Origin: Bradyrhizobium lablabi
GTDB taxonomy: Bacteria; Pseudomonadota; Alphaproteobacteria; Rhizobiales; Xanthobacteraceae
Assembly: GCF_900141755.1 (NCBI RefSeq)
Contig: NZ_LT670844.1
Location: forward strand, 7,040,501-7,104,500
Reading direction: 5' to 3'
Length of the DNA: 64,000 nucleotides
A program made the translations under genes and the position numbers. Below are positions 1 through 9,684 of the stretch, in pieces; position 1 is the first letter of the stretch; each line of letters opens with the position of its first letter. Below the pieces are notes generated by a model. The model was given only the letters and a program-made list of their open reading frames with translations. It was not told where the DNA came from and did not search any database.

Positions 1-987
1 TATGTCGAGCTGCGGGGTTTTCAGGCGCAGATCGGTGTAACCCGCAGGAACATCGAATCCGCCCGGCGGCGTCTTGAGTTTGTCCAGAGCCGTTTCAGTC
101 AGGGACTCACAAACGAACTCGATGTCACGCTGGCGCAACGCCAGCTCGCCACATTCGAGGCCGGCCTCGGACCGCTCACGGGCCAGCTCCAGTCAAGCCA
201 GTACGTCATCGCCGTCTTGCTCGGACAGTATCCGGAGACGTTGTCCAAAGAATTGAGAATGGATGGACCCGTTCCGCGTTTTCCGGCCAAAATTCCGATT
301 GGTCTGCCGGTCAGCCTGTTGCAGCGACGCGCGGACATCCAGCAGGCGGAATTCGAAATTGGGGCGGCGACTGCACGCATGGGATCTGCAGTTGCCGATC
401 TTTTTCCGCGCGTGGCTGTGACAAGCGCTGTGGGCGGCCAAGGCGGGGCGCGTGCAGCGACCGGAATACCAATTACGTTCATCGGCGGGATTGGTCCTGC
501 GCTCTACTGGCCGGTCCTGGACTTCGGGACTCTTGATGCGCGTATCGAGGTGGCTGACTATCGGGCTCGCGAAGCGCTGCTTCGATACAAGGCGAATGTG
601 CTCGGTGCCGTGCAGGAGGTAGACCAGGCGATTGCGGGTTACAACGCCGAACAGAACCGCTTGAACAGCCTTTCCCGCGCCCGGAGCGCTGCCGTTGACG
701 CAGTCAAGCTCTCGTCCGAACGCTATGAGAGAGGGCTGACGGACTTCCTCAACGTCCTCGATGCCGAGCGACAGCAGTTTGAACTCGAAGCGCAATACGT
801 CATCGCCCGCCGGATGGCAGCCGTTCAACTGGTCGCCCTCTACAAGGCAATCGGTGGCGGCTGGGAACACTACCAGGCAGTTCCGCCGATCCGGAACCCA
901 GAGCCTGCGATCGCCGCCGCGGCACGGGAATCCAACGCACTGCGTCCGATCTCGACAGATCTGGGTTTATCGCAGGTCCAACCCTGA
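1..987 (+). CDS. RND efflux outer-membrane factor, NodT family (5' truncated)
   Basis: The reading frame is open from the first base of the window to a TGA at 985-987, so this is the last 328 residues of a protein that begins outside. The sequence is typical of the second half of TolC/NodT-type outer-membrane channels: long amphipathic helices rich in Q, R and A, the segment LPVSLLQRRADIQQAEF near residue 100, and YERGLTDFLNVLDAERQQF near residue 245. Proteins of this family form trimeric channels through the outer membrane and work with an inner-membrane RND pump and a periplasmic adaptor, which would be expected upstream. The proline-rich C-terminal tail is ordinary for the family. The substrate cannot be told from this part. 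Confidence 0.85.
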   Translation, partial: YVELRGFQAQIGVTRRNIESARRRLEFVQSRFSQGLTNELDVTLAQRQLATFEAGLGPLTGQLQSSQYVIAVLLGQYPETLSKELRMDGPVPRFPAKIPIGLPVSLLQRRADIQQAEFEIGAATARMGSAVADLFPRVAVTSAVGGQGGARAATGIPITFIGGIGPALYWPVLDFGTLDARIEVADYRAREALLRYKANVLGAVQEVDQAIAGYNAEQNRLNSLSRARSAAVDAVKLSSERYERGLTDFLNVLDAERQQFELEAQYVIARRMAAVQLVALYKAIGGGWEHYQAVPPIRNPEPAIAAAARESNALRPISTDLGLSQVQP

Positions 988-1390
988 TGCGCTGATCGAA
1001 GCCTTTTCGAAACTGGAATCTGGTGAAGCCTGCGCGTTCGCTTCTTACAGGAGTTCGTCGATTTATTCTGAACGGCGCGCCAGTTTTTGTCAAAACCGCA
1101 ACGTCTTGGCTGCCTCATCAGGCTCTCTGCTGCCGGCGCAACCAGCAAGTTCGCAGAAATGACCGCGAATGCAGACTAGCAGTGAACGTCCGGTTCTGGC
1201 GCAAAGCGGACATTCGCGACACATGGATGTCGGCTAGTGCCATTCGCGGCAGTTTTACGATGTCCTAGTCACTTCCGCTTTTCCCCTGATAGCCGACGTT
1301 AGTCAAAACGGTCGGCGAAAGGTGCCAACAACGGAAGTCACGGCTTCCCGGATTTTTTATTTTGCGAGCCTCATATCGGAACCGGGGCGC
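988..1390. other. intergenic region with a degenerate dispersed repeat
   Basis: No gene was found here. Positions 1187-1220 carry a phrase that can be read as VRFWRKADIRD, a string I know as a common spurious translation of intergenic DNA in Bradyrhizobium-like genomes. A weaker relative lies near 4749-4790. The rest shows no ORF with coding character. Confidence 0.4.
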
Positions 1391-2566
1391 TCAGCTCGTT
1401 CTCATCTTTGAGGCTGCTGCAGCTCTCGGGCGCTTCGCGAGACTCGGATCATCCCGTATGGCCACGCGCTTCACCTTCTTCACGTCCGATCCCGCGTGTT
1501 TGGAGCCGCGGTTGTGCGCGGCATATTCCTGGCCGTCGACCGGTGCGACATGCGGCGGGTCCCTGCCGAGATATGGGCGCCCGATTCCGAACTCCTTCCC
1601 ATGCGCATCAACCCACTTCCAGAGCTTTTCGGAGGAAGCCCATCGCTGGTCGCGAGTTCCGCCCTGGACACTCACGATATCGGCCGCAAGCCCATGCCCA
1701 TAGCCACCGCGGGAGCTCCCGCCATGATACGACCTGTTGCTCGCCGCCTTGAGGCCGCTTGCGATCAACTGGCGGTAGTCATCACGGAACGCGCTGGTAA
1801 TGCCGGGCGAAAGGCCCGCCGCCTCCGCCGCGTGAAGCGTATGAAACAGTTTTAGCTTGAAGCTCCGATCCATGCCTCCGATCACGTAGTCCATCATCGA
1901 CATGCCGGCTCGTTCCGCCGCCTTCGGATCCTTCCACCCAAAATCTTCATCGACGAGCTTGGTGAAGGTTCTGGCGACAGTCACCATCTTGCCCTTCCGC
2001 TTGACGGTGACGTTCCTCCGTTCAAGCTCCTTGATGGTGTCCTCCTTGGGCGTCCGTTGATAAAGCGCCCACAGATATCGATCGACGCAGATGTCCACGA
2101 CCAGGCACTCGTCGACGATTTCGATGGAGCTCACGGCTTCGATGGAGCTCACGGCCTTGCCGGCGTCGCCAGGTTCGAGATCCGACGGATTCGCCATTGC
2201 GACTTGCACAGGCGCTGGTTCGGCTGGCGGCACATCCGGCGAATTGGTCGAGGCCGTTTCGACAACCGGCTCCGGCTTGTTCAGAGCGATTGATGCGTCG
2301 GCGACTGCTCCCGCAAGCGATAGCTCGGCCATCGCTACATCGGTTTGACCGAGATCGTCATTAAGCATCGAGCTTGGCTGCGGTGCACCGGCGAGCTCCA
2401 GTTCGGTGGAGAGAGAAGGAGCGCTGATGTCCTTGCGTGGCGCCTCGCCGGTGTTCTGGATTCCTGCAGGCCCGAAGGCAGCAAGCAAGCCGACAACCCC
2501 GGTCGCGAGAATGACCGATCGCAACAATGGCGCCGGCACTGTCGAAAGTCGCCGCGGGTTCATCAT
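1391..2566 (-). CDS. secreted M15-type peptidase (VanY/DD-carboxypeptidase-like)
   Basis: A 391-residue protein. The frame is open further upstream, but the start at 2566 (or 2563) is chosen because GGAGG lies just before two adjacent ATGs and the next residues form a signal peptide (MNPRRL, then a hydrophobic stretch to about residue 35). A low-complexity Pro/Ala/Glu linker follows to about 150. The C-terminal half (240-345) has zinc-ligand patterns of peptidase family M15: HGLAAD (H291, D296) and PPHVAP (H339). Such enzymes trim peptidoglycan stem peptides in the periplasm. The divergent neighbour is an L,D-transpeptidase, which supports a cell-wall role. The C-terminal 40 residues are basic. 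Exact substrate unknown. Confidence 0.75.
   Translation of the reverse strand: MMNPRRLSTVPAPLLRSVILATGVVGLLAAFGPAGIQNTGEAPRKDISAPSLSTELELAGAPQPSSMLNDDLGQTDVAMAELSLAGAVADASIALNKPEPVVETASTNSPDVPPAEPAPVQVAMANPSDLEPGDAGKAVSSIEAVSSIEIVDECLVVDICVDRYLWALYQRTPKEDTIKELERRNVTVKRKGKMVTVARTFTKLVDEDFGWKDPKAAERAGMSMMDYVIGGMDRSFKLKLFHTLHAAEAAGLSPGITSAFRDDYRQLIASGLKAASNRSYHGGSSRGGYGHGLAADIVSVQGGTRDQRWASSEKLWKWVDAHGKEFGIGRPYLGRDPPHVAPVDGQEYAAHNRGSKHAGSDVKKVKRVAIRDDPSLAKRPRAAAASKMRTS
2120..2155. repeat. 18-bp tandem duplication inside the M15 peptidase gene
   Basis: TTCGATGGAGCTCACGGC occurs twice head to tail. In the protein it doubles VSSIEA in the linker before the catalytic domain. It is in frame and probably neutral. 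Confidence 0.9.
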
Positions 2567-3057
2567 CCCAGCCTCCAAAGGCTGCATCGGAACCGGATTG
2601 CACAGCCAAGCATGCGGACGCCGCTGATTGTTCGGACAAGGTAATGGCCGCGCAATGGCGCAAACGGGCAGGTCGTGTGCTTTTCCCGGAAGTGTTGCAT
2701 GTGTGCAACGGCAGGCGGCAAGCCTGCGAACGCCCGCTCGATGGGCTACGATCACCATAAAGGGTGAGCACACAGGCCCGAAACATGGGAACGAGACTTT
2801 CAACCTGGCATGTTCGAGGTCCGCTATTGATCGCATACCGGACTCAACTCGGACATAACGCCATGTCCGTTCCAATTTCAGCCGCGAGCCACCCTTCCTC
2901 CTACGCAGGCTGTCGTATATGAGAGATTTGCCGCCGGAACGTGCCGATAACCCCAGGAGCGAATTGGCGTGGATGGTGGCGGCCGTTAGTTATTCCAAAA
3001 TCGCGATCTGATACTTGATCCACGCAAGCGCGGAGAGGCATTTCGACCGGGGATAGC
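2567..3057. promoter_or_regulatory. divergent promoter region of the two cell-wall genes, with an inverted repeat
   Basis: This 490-bp gap separates the divergent M15 peptidase and L,D-transpeptidase genes and carries no convincing gene. At 2694-2709 there is a perfect inverted repeat, GTTGCA-TGTG-TGCAAC, about 130 bp upstream of the peptidase start. It could be an operator. No regulator gene is adjacent, so the assignment is speculative. Confidence 0.35.
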
Positions 3058-4596
3058 ATGGTGAATCGATTTACGACGGCGCAATCCACCGTGGCGATGC
3101 GGCGCTGGGGGCCTCTCGCCATTGTGACGCTCGCGGCGATGGCCGCACTGACGGCGCTGACCGCCGACGCCGCGGCGAGACAGGCGCGCCCCGCGCCCCC
3201 CACCGAGGCAACGGCGCCGCGCGATGCAGGCGAGCCGATCATGGCGATCGTGTCGATCAAGACCCAGCAGGTCACTTTCTACGACGCCGACGGCTGGATC
3301 CTGCGCGCGCCGGTGTCGACCGGCACCACGGGACGCGAGACGCCAGCCGGCGTCTTCGCCGTCCTCGAGAAGGACGAGGACCACCACTCGAGCCTCTATG
3401 ACGATGCCTGGATGCCGAACATGCAGCGCCTCACCTGGAACGGCATCGCGCTGCACGGCGGGCCGCTGCCCGGGTATGCGGCCTCGCACGGCTGCGTGCG
3501 GATGCCCTACGACTTTGCGGAGAAGCTGTTCGACAAGACGCGGATCGGGATGCGGGTGATCATCGCGCCGAACGACGCGGCCCCGGTCGAGTTTTCCCAC
3601 ACGGCGCTATTCGTGCCGAGCCCGGAGGCCGTCGCGGCGGCTCCGGCGCGTGCCGAGACGCTCGCCCGGGAGGCCGCGGAGGCCGCCAAGACGGCCGACG
3701 AGGCGAAGAAAGCCGCCGCGACAGCGGCGCGTGAGACAGCATCGCTCACGGCGTCGCTGCGCAAGCTGGAATGGCTCAAGACCCGCGCCGACGCCGAGCT
3801 CGCGCTCGCCGACAAGGCGCTCGCCGCCGCAAAGACGGACCAAGCCAAGGCGCGGGCCGAGGATCTGAAGCAGAAGGCCGCTCCCAAGGCTGCGGAAGCG
3901 GGGACGCAGCTCGACACCGCCAGGGCCGACGCGAAGTCGAAGCTCGACGCCGCCGCCGCCGCAAAGGACGCCGCCAAGGCGGCCGCGACCAGGAAGGCCG
4001 ACACCGCCAAGGCGGCGAGCGAGGCGAAGCTCGCGCTCGAGCCGGTCTCGGTCTACATCAGCCGCGCGACGCAGAAGCTTTACGTACGGCGCAACACGCA
4101 TAAGCCGTGGCCGGACGGGGGCGAGGTGTTCGATACGACCATTGAGGTTCCGGTCACGATCCGCAATCCCGACAAGCCGATCGGCACGCATGTGTTCACG
4201 GCGATGGCGCGCAACGATGCGGGCCTGCGCTGGACCGCGGTCACGATCGACAACGGGGACGACGCCAAGGACGCGCTCGACCGCATCACCATCCCGCAGG
4301 ATGTGCTCGATCGCATCGCGCCGACCGCAGTGCCGCGATCCTCGATCGTCGTCTCGGACGAGCCGCTGAGCCGCGAGACCAACTATCGCACGGAGTTCGT
4401 CGCGGTGCTGAACAACCAGCCCCAGGGCGGCTTCGTGACGCGCCGGCCTACGGCCGATGTCCTCGTTGCGAGCGGCAACTCCTGGGGCGACGGCGGCTTT
4501 GGCTTCTTTTTCCAGCGCAATCCGGACCCGCAAACCGGCAATACGCGCCGGCGCGGCGGCCAGTACTCTTATCCGGTGCAACGGGGCTGGTGGTAA
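3058..4596 (+). CDS. L,D-transpeptidase with a second degenerate YkuD-like lobe
   Basis: A 512-residue protein. After an N-terminal hydrophobic signal or anchor (about 15-38) comes a YkuD catalytic domain (about 60-170) with HGG at 133-135 and SHGCVRM at 143-149. C146 is the expected nucleophile, so it should make or remodel 3-3 peptidoglycan cross-links or attach proteins in the periplasm. Residues 180-325 are an Ala/Lys/Glu-rich coiled coil. From about 335 a second YkuD-like lobe begins (YISRATQKLYV, then PDKPIGTHVFTAM), but it has no HG/SHGCVR signature and looks catalytically dead. The last 50 residues are Gly-rich. M14 (MRRWGP) is an alternative start, since the ribosome site before the first ATG is weak. 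Confidence 0.85.
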   Translation: MVNRFTTAQSTVAMRRWGPLAIVTLAAMAALTALTADAAARQARPAPPTEATAPRDAGEPIMAIVSIKTQQVTFYDADGWILRAPVSTGTTGRETPAGVFAVLEKDEDHHSSLYDDAWMPNMQRLTWNGIALHGGPLPGYAASHGCVRMPYDFAEKLFDKTRIGMRVIIAPNDAAPVEFSHTALFVPSPEAVAAAPARAETLAREAAEAAKTADEAKKAAATAARETASLTASLRKLEWLKTRADAELALADKALAAAKTDQAKARAEDLKQKAAPKAAEAGTQLDTARADAKSKLDAAAAAKDAAKAAATRKADTAKAASEAKLALEPVSVYISRATQKLYVRRNTHKPWPDGGEVFDTTIEVPVTIRNPDKPIGTHVFTAMARNDAGLRWTAVTIDNGDDAKDALDRITIPQDVLDRIAPTAVPRSSIVVSDEPLSRETNYRTEFVAVLNNQPQGGFVTRRPTADVLVASGNSWGDGGFGFFFQRNPDPQTGNTRRRGGQYSYPVQRGWW

Positions 4597-5105
4597 GACG
4601 CGGCACGCCGCGCATAGGCCGCATGTCCGCTCCGTGTCAATCGCGCCAATTCGACCGCTGGGCGGCGACTTCCGATCTTCCCCCGGGAACGGACATCGTC
4701 CCGGCCGGGCGGCATGTCTCAAACCTGCCAAAAATCGAACTTGCGGGAATGGCGACCTTTGGCGCAAAGCTGACGTTCGCGAAACCTCGACGTGTGTTAC
4801 GTGCCCAATAGGCAACATCAGCGAAAAAAAGCGACGCTACCTCCGTGACTTCATCGCTTCCCTTGCGAGTATCGCAGCATCGCAGCCGAGAGCGCCCAGA
4901 GCTGCGGTGAGGCCGGCAACCACCTGATCACATTGAGGTCTCCGTGCCCCTCAAGTGCATCGAAGTTCAACACCAAGATGACGGCACGCGATTTCGGCGC
5001 AGGAACCAAGGATTGAGAGGACGTGCATACGTGCCTCATGCGTTGACGGCGATGGGCTCAGCAGGCGGACCCTTACGTTCTCCGACATAAGCGTTGCGGG
5101 CTCGT
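4597..5105. other. intergenic region with repeat remnants
   Basis: No gene is supported in these 509 bp. Positions 4749-4790 hold a diverged copy of the FWRKADI-type intergenic phrase seen at 1187-1220. Short ORFs on both strands lack ribosome sites and recognisable domains. Confidence 0.4.
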
Positions 5106-6416
5106 TCAGCCCTGCCGCTCGCCCGTTACACGCCAGATCACATCGCCAACATCGTCCGCCACCAGAACGGAGCCGTCGGGCCCGAGTGTTACCCCGACTG
5201 GTCGTCCATAGGACTCCCGCTCATCCGGTGCGAGAAACCCCGTCAGAATATCCCGCGGCGGCCCGGCCGGGCGCCCGTTCGCGAACGGCACGAAAACGAC
5301 CTTGTAGCCACTCAACGTGCTGCGGTTCCAGGAGCCGTGCTGCCCGATGGCCATGCCGTCCGGAAAGCCTGGAAGCGTGCCGGCCGGCAGCCAGCATAGA
5401 CCCAGCGACGCGGTGTGCCCGCCCAGCGCGTAGTCCGGCGTGATGGCCCTTGCTACCGCGGTCGGATCCTGCGGTACCCGATCGTCCACCGTCTGTCCCC
5501 AGTAGCAATAGGGCCAGCCGTAGAAACCCCCATCGCGGACCGAGGTGAGATAGTCGGGAGGTGTCTCGTCGCCCAGGCCATCGCGCTCGTTGACCACGGT
5601 CCAAAGCACGCCGGTCTGTGGCTCCCATGCGAGGCCCACGGCATTGCGCAGGCCGCTGGCAAAGATGCGGCTGGTGCCGCGCGCAAGATCGAGCTCATAG
5701 ATGGCGGCCCGGCCTTCCTCGACTTCCATGCCGCTCTCGGCGATATTGGTGAGCGAGCCAACCCCGGCATAGAGCCTCTCACCGTCGGGGCTCGGCAGCA
5801 GGCTCCGCGTCCAATGCCCGGCAGGCTTGAACTCGATGAGTTTCCGCCCCGGCGCAGCGATGCGGTCCGCGCCCGCCGCATACGGGAAGGCCACCACGCT
5901 GTCGGTGTTGCCGACATAGAAGGTGTCGCCCAGCAGCGCCATGCCGAACGGCTGGTTCAGCCCCTCCATAAAAGTTTCGCGCCTTTCGGCGATGCCGTCG
6001 CTATCGGTGTCGCGCAGCAACGTGATGCGGTTCGCACTGACGCCAAGGGCGTCGGCACGTCTCATCGTGGCCTGCATCGCGTAGCCGAACACGCTCCGGA
6101 CCGGTCCTTGGACCTGCGTCGACTCGGCAACGAGGACGTCGCCATTGGGCAGCACGTGGATCCAGCGCGGATGTTCCAGGCCGGTCGCAAACGCATTGAC
6201 CTTGAGCCCCGGCGCTGCCACCGGCTTCTGCCCGTCGGTCCACCCCCTCGCCGTCGGCATCTTGAGCGTCGGTATAGTGCCCTGCGGCTTCGCCACTGGA
6301 ACCACCGGAGCGCGGCCCCAGGCCGGCTCGGGCGCTGCGCCCTGCAACCGGCGCCACAGCAGCGCGGCGGCGCCGATCAGCGCGACTATTCGTGCAACAA
6401 TGCCGGACAAGTTCAT
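5106..6416 (-). CDS. sorbosone/glucose dehydrogenase-like six-bladed propeller protein
   Basis: A 436-residue protein with an N-terminal hydrophobic anchor (about 5-22), then a beta-propeller of the GSDH/L-sorbosone dehydrogenase family. Characteristic phrases are LEHPRWIHVLPNGDVLVAES (about 80-100), FGMALLGDTFYVGNTD, LRNAVGLAWEP (about 255), GGFYGWPYCYWG (about 300) and a closing blade ending GSVLVADDVGDVIWRV. Members are periplasmic, often PQQ-dependent, and oxidise sugars or sugar aldehydes. Many are uncharacterised, so substrate and cofactor are not established here. The gene stands alone, with no PQQ biosynthesis gene nearby. Confidence 0.8.
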   Translation of the reverse strand: MNLSGIVARIVALIGAAALLWRRLQGAAPEPAWGRAPVVPVAKPQGTIPTLKMPTARGWTDGQKPVAAPGLKVNAFATGLEHPRWIHVLPNGDVLVAESTQVQGPVRSVFGYAMQATMRRADALGVSANRITLLRDTDSDGIAERRETFMEGLNQPFGMALLGDTFYVGNTDSVVAFPYAAGADRIAAPGRKLIEFKPAGHWTRSLLPSPDGERLYAGVGSLTNIAESGMEVEEGRAAIYELDLARGTSRIFASGLRNAVGLAWEPQTGVLWTVVNERDGLGDETPPDYLTSVRDGGFYGWPYCYWGQTVDDRVPQDPTAVARAITPDYALGGHTASLGLCWLPAGTLPGFPDGMAIGQHGSWNRSTLSGYKVVFVPFANGRPAGPPRDILTGFLAPDERESYGRPVGVTLGPDGSVLVADDVGDVIWRVTGERQG

Positions 6417-6660
6417 GTCATTCCCCTGTTGATCGCGCGCACACTATCCGACACGAGGGCGCGTTAAAACCGTCGACGTGCGAGCTCACCGGCACCTGGA
6501 GCGCATTCCCATAGCGCCGGCAACGCAGAGGACGGGCCCCCGGGACGGCCACTCTGTCGTTGGTTTGAGGAAGAGTCTTGAGAGAGCGAGGGTTTAAGCG
6601 GCCATGGGCGACGTAGTAGTTTGGCCTCCCCGATTCATCTTCGACTTTCGCCGGCACACT

Positions 6661-7716
6661 TCAGGATCCAGACGCATCCTGTCTGCTGGCATTCCGGTAT
6701 CGGCGCGGGCTTGTTTGAAAAGCATTGCGAAAGGCGCGGCTGAGACTACTCGATTCCGAAAAGCCCCAGCGGAATGCGATCGACGTAATGCTTTGGTGAG
6801 CGAGACTGGCATCGGCGAGGTCGCGTCGGCAGCCCGCGAGACGCCGCTCACGAACATATTCACCGACCGTACCGCCCGAACTTTGCCGAAAGACCTGTTG
6901 GAGATGGCCACTGGAGAGCCCGACAGCCTCGGCGATCTTTTCAATAGATAAAAACGGATCCCCCAGCGACTCCGATATATAGGCGCATGCACGCGCGAAG
7001 TAGAACGCCGATGCGTTGTGGCCGCGGCGTCCGATATTGCCTTCGAAAAAGCTCCGCGTGGCCAATGCAAGGTGATCGAGCGCGCGATTCGCGGCGGCGG
7101 GCAAAAGCATAGGTTCGATGGCGGAGACGAAGCGTTCGAGAAGAACGATATTTTGACGGGCAATTGCGGTCAGCGCATCGTCGCCAGAGAGAGCCATCCC
7201 CGCCAGGTCGCGGTTCTTTGGAACGATGTCATGAAATAGCGGAGTCGGCATTCTTAAAATGCTCTGCTTGAAGGTCTGCGGAAAAATCACTTCGTATGGC
7301 CGGGCCGTATCGAGAAAGCCAATATCCCCGGTTTCAAGCGTTGTCTGTTGCTCAGCCTGGCGTATCGTGCATGTCCCTTTGCCCTGTACCATGAGAAGCC
7401 ACGTCGGCTCGGGCTGGATGCTTATCAACGCGCGGGTGCGATTGACCCGCTGCGGATCAGCTTCGACGTGAACAAGATCGAAGCTCGGCATATGCGCAAG
7501 AGGGATTGATTGGGCATGGATGGCACCCGCATAGGGGTGTTCCTCAGTCAGCGCGTTCGCTTCAACACCCGCTATCGTATGACAAACAACTTCACGCCAA
7601 AAGTCGAGGCGCTGGGCCGCAGGAACGCTCGCTGTGGTCAGCAAGCCAGCGACTTTCGCAGAGTCGGGCGGCGGGGCGTCCTTGCCTTGCCGTATCGTGC
7701 CGGGCAGCGAAGTCAC
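6661..7716 (-). CDS. AraC-family regulator, FeaR-like
   Basis: A 351-residue regulator. The GTG start at 7716 is chosen because GAGG sits six bases upstream; a TTG at 7752 in the same frame has no ribosome site. Residues about 30-220 match the AraC_binding_2 sensing domain (RLDFWREVVC, GTCTIRQAEQQTTLETGDIGF). Residues about 240-345 form the double helix-turn-helix DNA-binding domain (LSIEKIAEAVGLSSGHLQQVF, then SITSIAFRWGFSESSSLSRAF). It is divergent from an aldehyde dehydrogenase gene, as the related FeaR is an activator of an aldehyde dehydrogenase gene in E. coli. That gene is its probable target. The effector is unknown. Confidence 0.85.
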   Translation of the reverse strand: MTSLPGTIRQGKDAPPPDSAKVAGLLTTASVPAAQRLDFWREVVCHTIAGVEANALTEEHPYAGAIHAQSIPLAHMPSFDLVHVEADPQRVNRTRALISIQPEPTWLLMVQGKGTCTIRQAEQQTTLETGDIGFLDTARPYEVIFPQTFKQSILRMPTPLFHDIVPKNRDLAGMALSGDDALTAIARQNIVLLERFVSAIEPMLLPAAANRALDHLALATRSFFEGNIGRRGHNASAFYFARACAYISESLGDPFLSIEKIAEAVGLSSGHLQQVFRQSSGGTVGEYVRERRLAGCRRDLADASLAHQSITSIAFRWGFSESSSLSRAFRNAFQTSPRRYRNASRQDASGS

Positions 7717-7886
7717 GGGGGACCTCGGTGAAATTCGATTGCTACAAGCCAAAATATCTAACCATGAGGCGCCCAGACTGTCGACGAAAAATCTGAGTTT
7801 AAGTCAAATCCGGGCCGCAACCTGTCAAGACATCTCTCCCGATCCAATCCAGCCTATTGTTTGAGCAAGCTTCGATCCCGTCATTT

Positions 7887-7934
7887 GTTGGCTGGCGACA
7901 TCGCCAACCGTCACAAGGGCCGGCCGTCACAAGG
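7887..7934 (+). promoter_or_regulatory. inverted repeat and duplicated ribosome-site region before the aldehyde dehydrogenase gene
   Basis: GTTGGC (7887-7892) and GCCAAC (7903-7908) form an inverted repeat, followed by CCGTCACAAGG twice (7908-7918 and 7924-7934). The second copy leads into the GGAG that serves the ATG at 7945. The inverted repeat may be an operator or a leader hairpin. Confidence 0.35.
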
Positions 7935-7944
7935 AGAGCGTTGA

Positions 7945-9417
7945 ATGTCCGCATCGTTCGAGATGATCAACGGAATACCAAATTACAACCTCTACATCGC
8001 CGGTCAGTGGACGCGCTCCTTGCGCAACGAAACCACGGAAAGCACAAATCCTGCGACAGGGGAGCTTTTTGCACGCGTGCAGCAGGCCGGCGTGGCCGAA
8101 ACGGAAAAGGCCATCACCGCCGCCCACAAATCATACAAGGCCTGGTTCGAGACGCCGGTATCCGCGAGGGAGGCCGTATTCTTAAGGGCTGCCGATGTGC
8201 TCGCGGCAAAGGCCAAGGATATCACCGAAGTCCTTGTCGCCGAATCCGGATCGGTCTTCGGCAAAGCAGGTTTTGAAGTCGGCTATTGCTTTGACCTGTT
8301 GCGAACGGCAGCCGCCGAAATGCGCAGGTCGCCGGGCGAGACCATGCCGCTGACGGCGCCGGGGCAATTTGGCTTCACCATTCGCCAGCCCCTCGGCGTG
8401 ATCGCAGGCATCGCGCCGTTTAATGCCCCCTTTCTTCTCGCCATGAAGAAAGTCGTTTTGGCGTTGGCTGCGGGCAACGGGTTTGTTCTGAAGCCTTCAG
8501 AACTTACGCCTGTCACCGGACTAAAGATTGCGGAAGTGTTCGACGAGGCCGGCCTGCCGCACGGTTTGCTCAGCGTTATTCCGGGACCGGCGGCCGAGAT
8601 CGGAGCGGCGATCTTCGCAGATCCCCGCGTGCGAATGATCACTTTCACCGGTTCGACGCACACCGGTCGCATGCTTGCGGTGGAAGCTGCAAAAACCCTG
8701 AAGCGCTTTACGCTTGAGATGGGTGGTAAAAGTCCATTGATCGTCCTGGGTGATGCGGACGTGGATTATGCTGTGAAAGCCGCGGCGTTCGGAATCTTCT
8801 TTCATCAAGGCCAGGTGTGCATGGCGAACTCGCGCATTCTTGTCGAAGAACCGATATTCGATGCTTTTTGCGAGCGCTTCGCCGCCGTCGCTCAAAGCCT
8901 CAAGGTGGGCGATCCCCGTGAGCCCGACACGGTCATCGGTCCGCTGATCCGGGGTACCCAGTGTGCCGTGATCGATGGCCATGTCGAAGACGCCGTTAGC
9001 AAGGGCGCAAAATTGATGTGCGGGGCCACCCACAAGGATCAGTATTATTGGCCGACCGTTCTCAGCGGTGTCACTTCCGACATGCGCATCTTTCACGAAG
9101 AAAGCTTCGGCCCGGTTACGTCGATCATCAAGGTCCGCGACCACGAAGAGGCGCTCGAGATTGCCAATGCCACCGACTACGGGCTCTCATCGGGTGTGAT
9201 AACCAACAACATGCAGAAGGCTCTCGACCTGGCGTTCGGGCTCGAGTCCGGAATGGTTCACCTCAATGATTGTACGGTTTCCGACGAGCCGCATGTACCG
9301 TTTGGTGGTGTCAAGAACAGCGGATACGGCCGCGAAGGCGGTCGCTTCTCGATGGAGGAAATGACCGAGCTCAAATGGATCACGGTGCAACGGGGGCAGC
9401 GCGCCTTTCCGATCTAA
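7945..9417 (+). CDS. NAD(P)-dependent aldehyde dehydrogenase
   Basis: A 490-residue enzyme of normal length for the aldehyde dehydrogenase superfamily. It oxidises an aldehyde to the acid with NAD(P). Visible signatures are APFNAPF (158-164), the nucleotide-binding FTGST (234-238), the general base E258 in FTLEMGGKSP, and the nucleophile C292 in QGQVCMA. The C-terminal PFGGVKNSGYGREGG phrase is also standard. The start is set by GGAG upstream of ATG 7945. The tone of the sequence is that of aromatic-aldehyde (salicylaldehyde or vanillin type) dehydrogenases, but this is an impression. Control by the divergent FeaR-like regulator is likely. Confidence 0.88.
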   Translation: MSASFEMINGIPNYNLYIAGQWTRSLRNETTESTNPATGELFARVQQAGVAETEKAITAAHKSYKAWFETPVSAREAVFLRAADVLAAKAKDITEVLVAESGSVFGKAGFEVGYCFDLLRTAAAEMRRSPGETMPLTAPGQFGFTIRQPLGVIAGIAPFNAPFLLAMKKVVLALAAGNGFVLKPSELTPVTGLKIAEVFDEAGLPHGLLSVIPGPAAEIGAAIFADPRVRMITFTGSTHTGRMLAVEAAKTLKRFTLEMGGKSPLIVLGDADVDYAVKAAAFGIFFHQGQVCMANSRILVEEPIFDAFCERFAAVAQSLKVGDPREPDTVIGPLIRGTQCAVIDGHVEDAVSKGAKLMCGATHKDQYYWPTVLSGVTSDMRIFHEESFGPVTSIIKVRDHEEALEIANATDYGLSSGVITNNMQKALDLAFGLESGMVHLNDCTVSDEPHVPFGGVKNSGYGREGGRFSMEEMTELKWITVQRGQRAFPI

Positions 9418-9660
9418 CGGCACAGCTTTTTTTCGAGGCGACCTGTCTCGTGTATCAATGCACGGCAGGTCGTGCTTTCGTTACGGAGTCTCGATGCACG
9501 GTCGGGCTGCGCCAGGGCGATGACCACCAGAACTTCTGCTTTCTGCCGGCCAAGACTGCGAACTTGGCGAGATGTTTCGCCAGAGAAATACAGACAGTCG
9601 CCTTTCTCCATCGCGATCTCTTCGCCAACGAGCTTTGATCGCGATCCGAAGCAAATTTAT
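9414..9660 (-). pseudogene. C-terminal remnant of a cupin-type regulator
   Basis: Read on the minus strand, this frame gives SKLVGEEIAMEKGDCLYFSG, continuing ETSRQVRSLGRQKAEVLVVI. That is the typical C-terminal cupin barrel of XRE-cupin regulators (a 'GD.LYF.....H' strand followed by a late 'EVLVVI' strand). An in-frame stop lies just upstream near 9661, and no helix-turn-helix part was found, so it is most likely a decayed gene. It runs into the end of the aldehyde dehydrogenase gene on the opposite strand. Confidence 0.45.
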
Positions 9661-9684
9661 TGATGAGTCTCCTATCACTATTTG

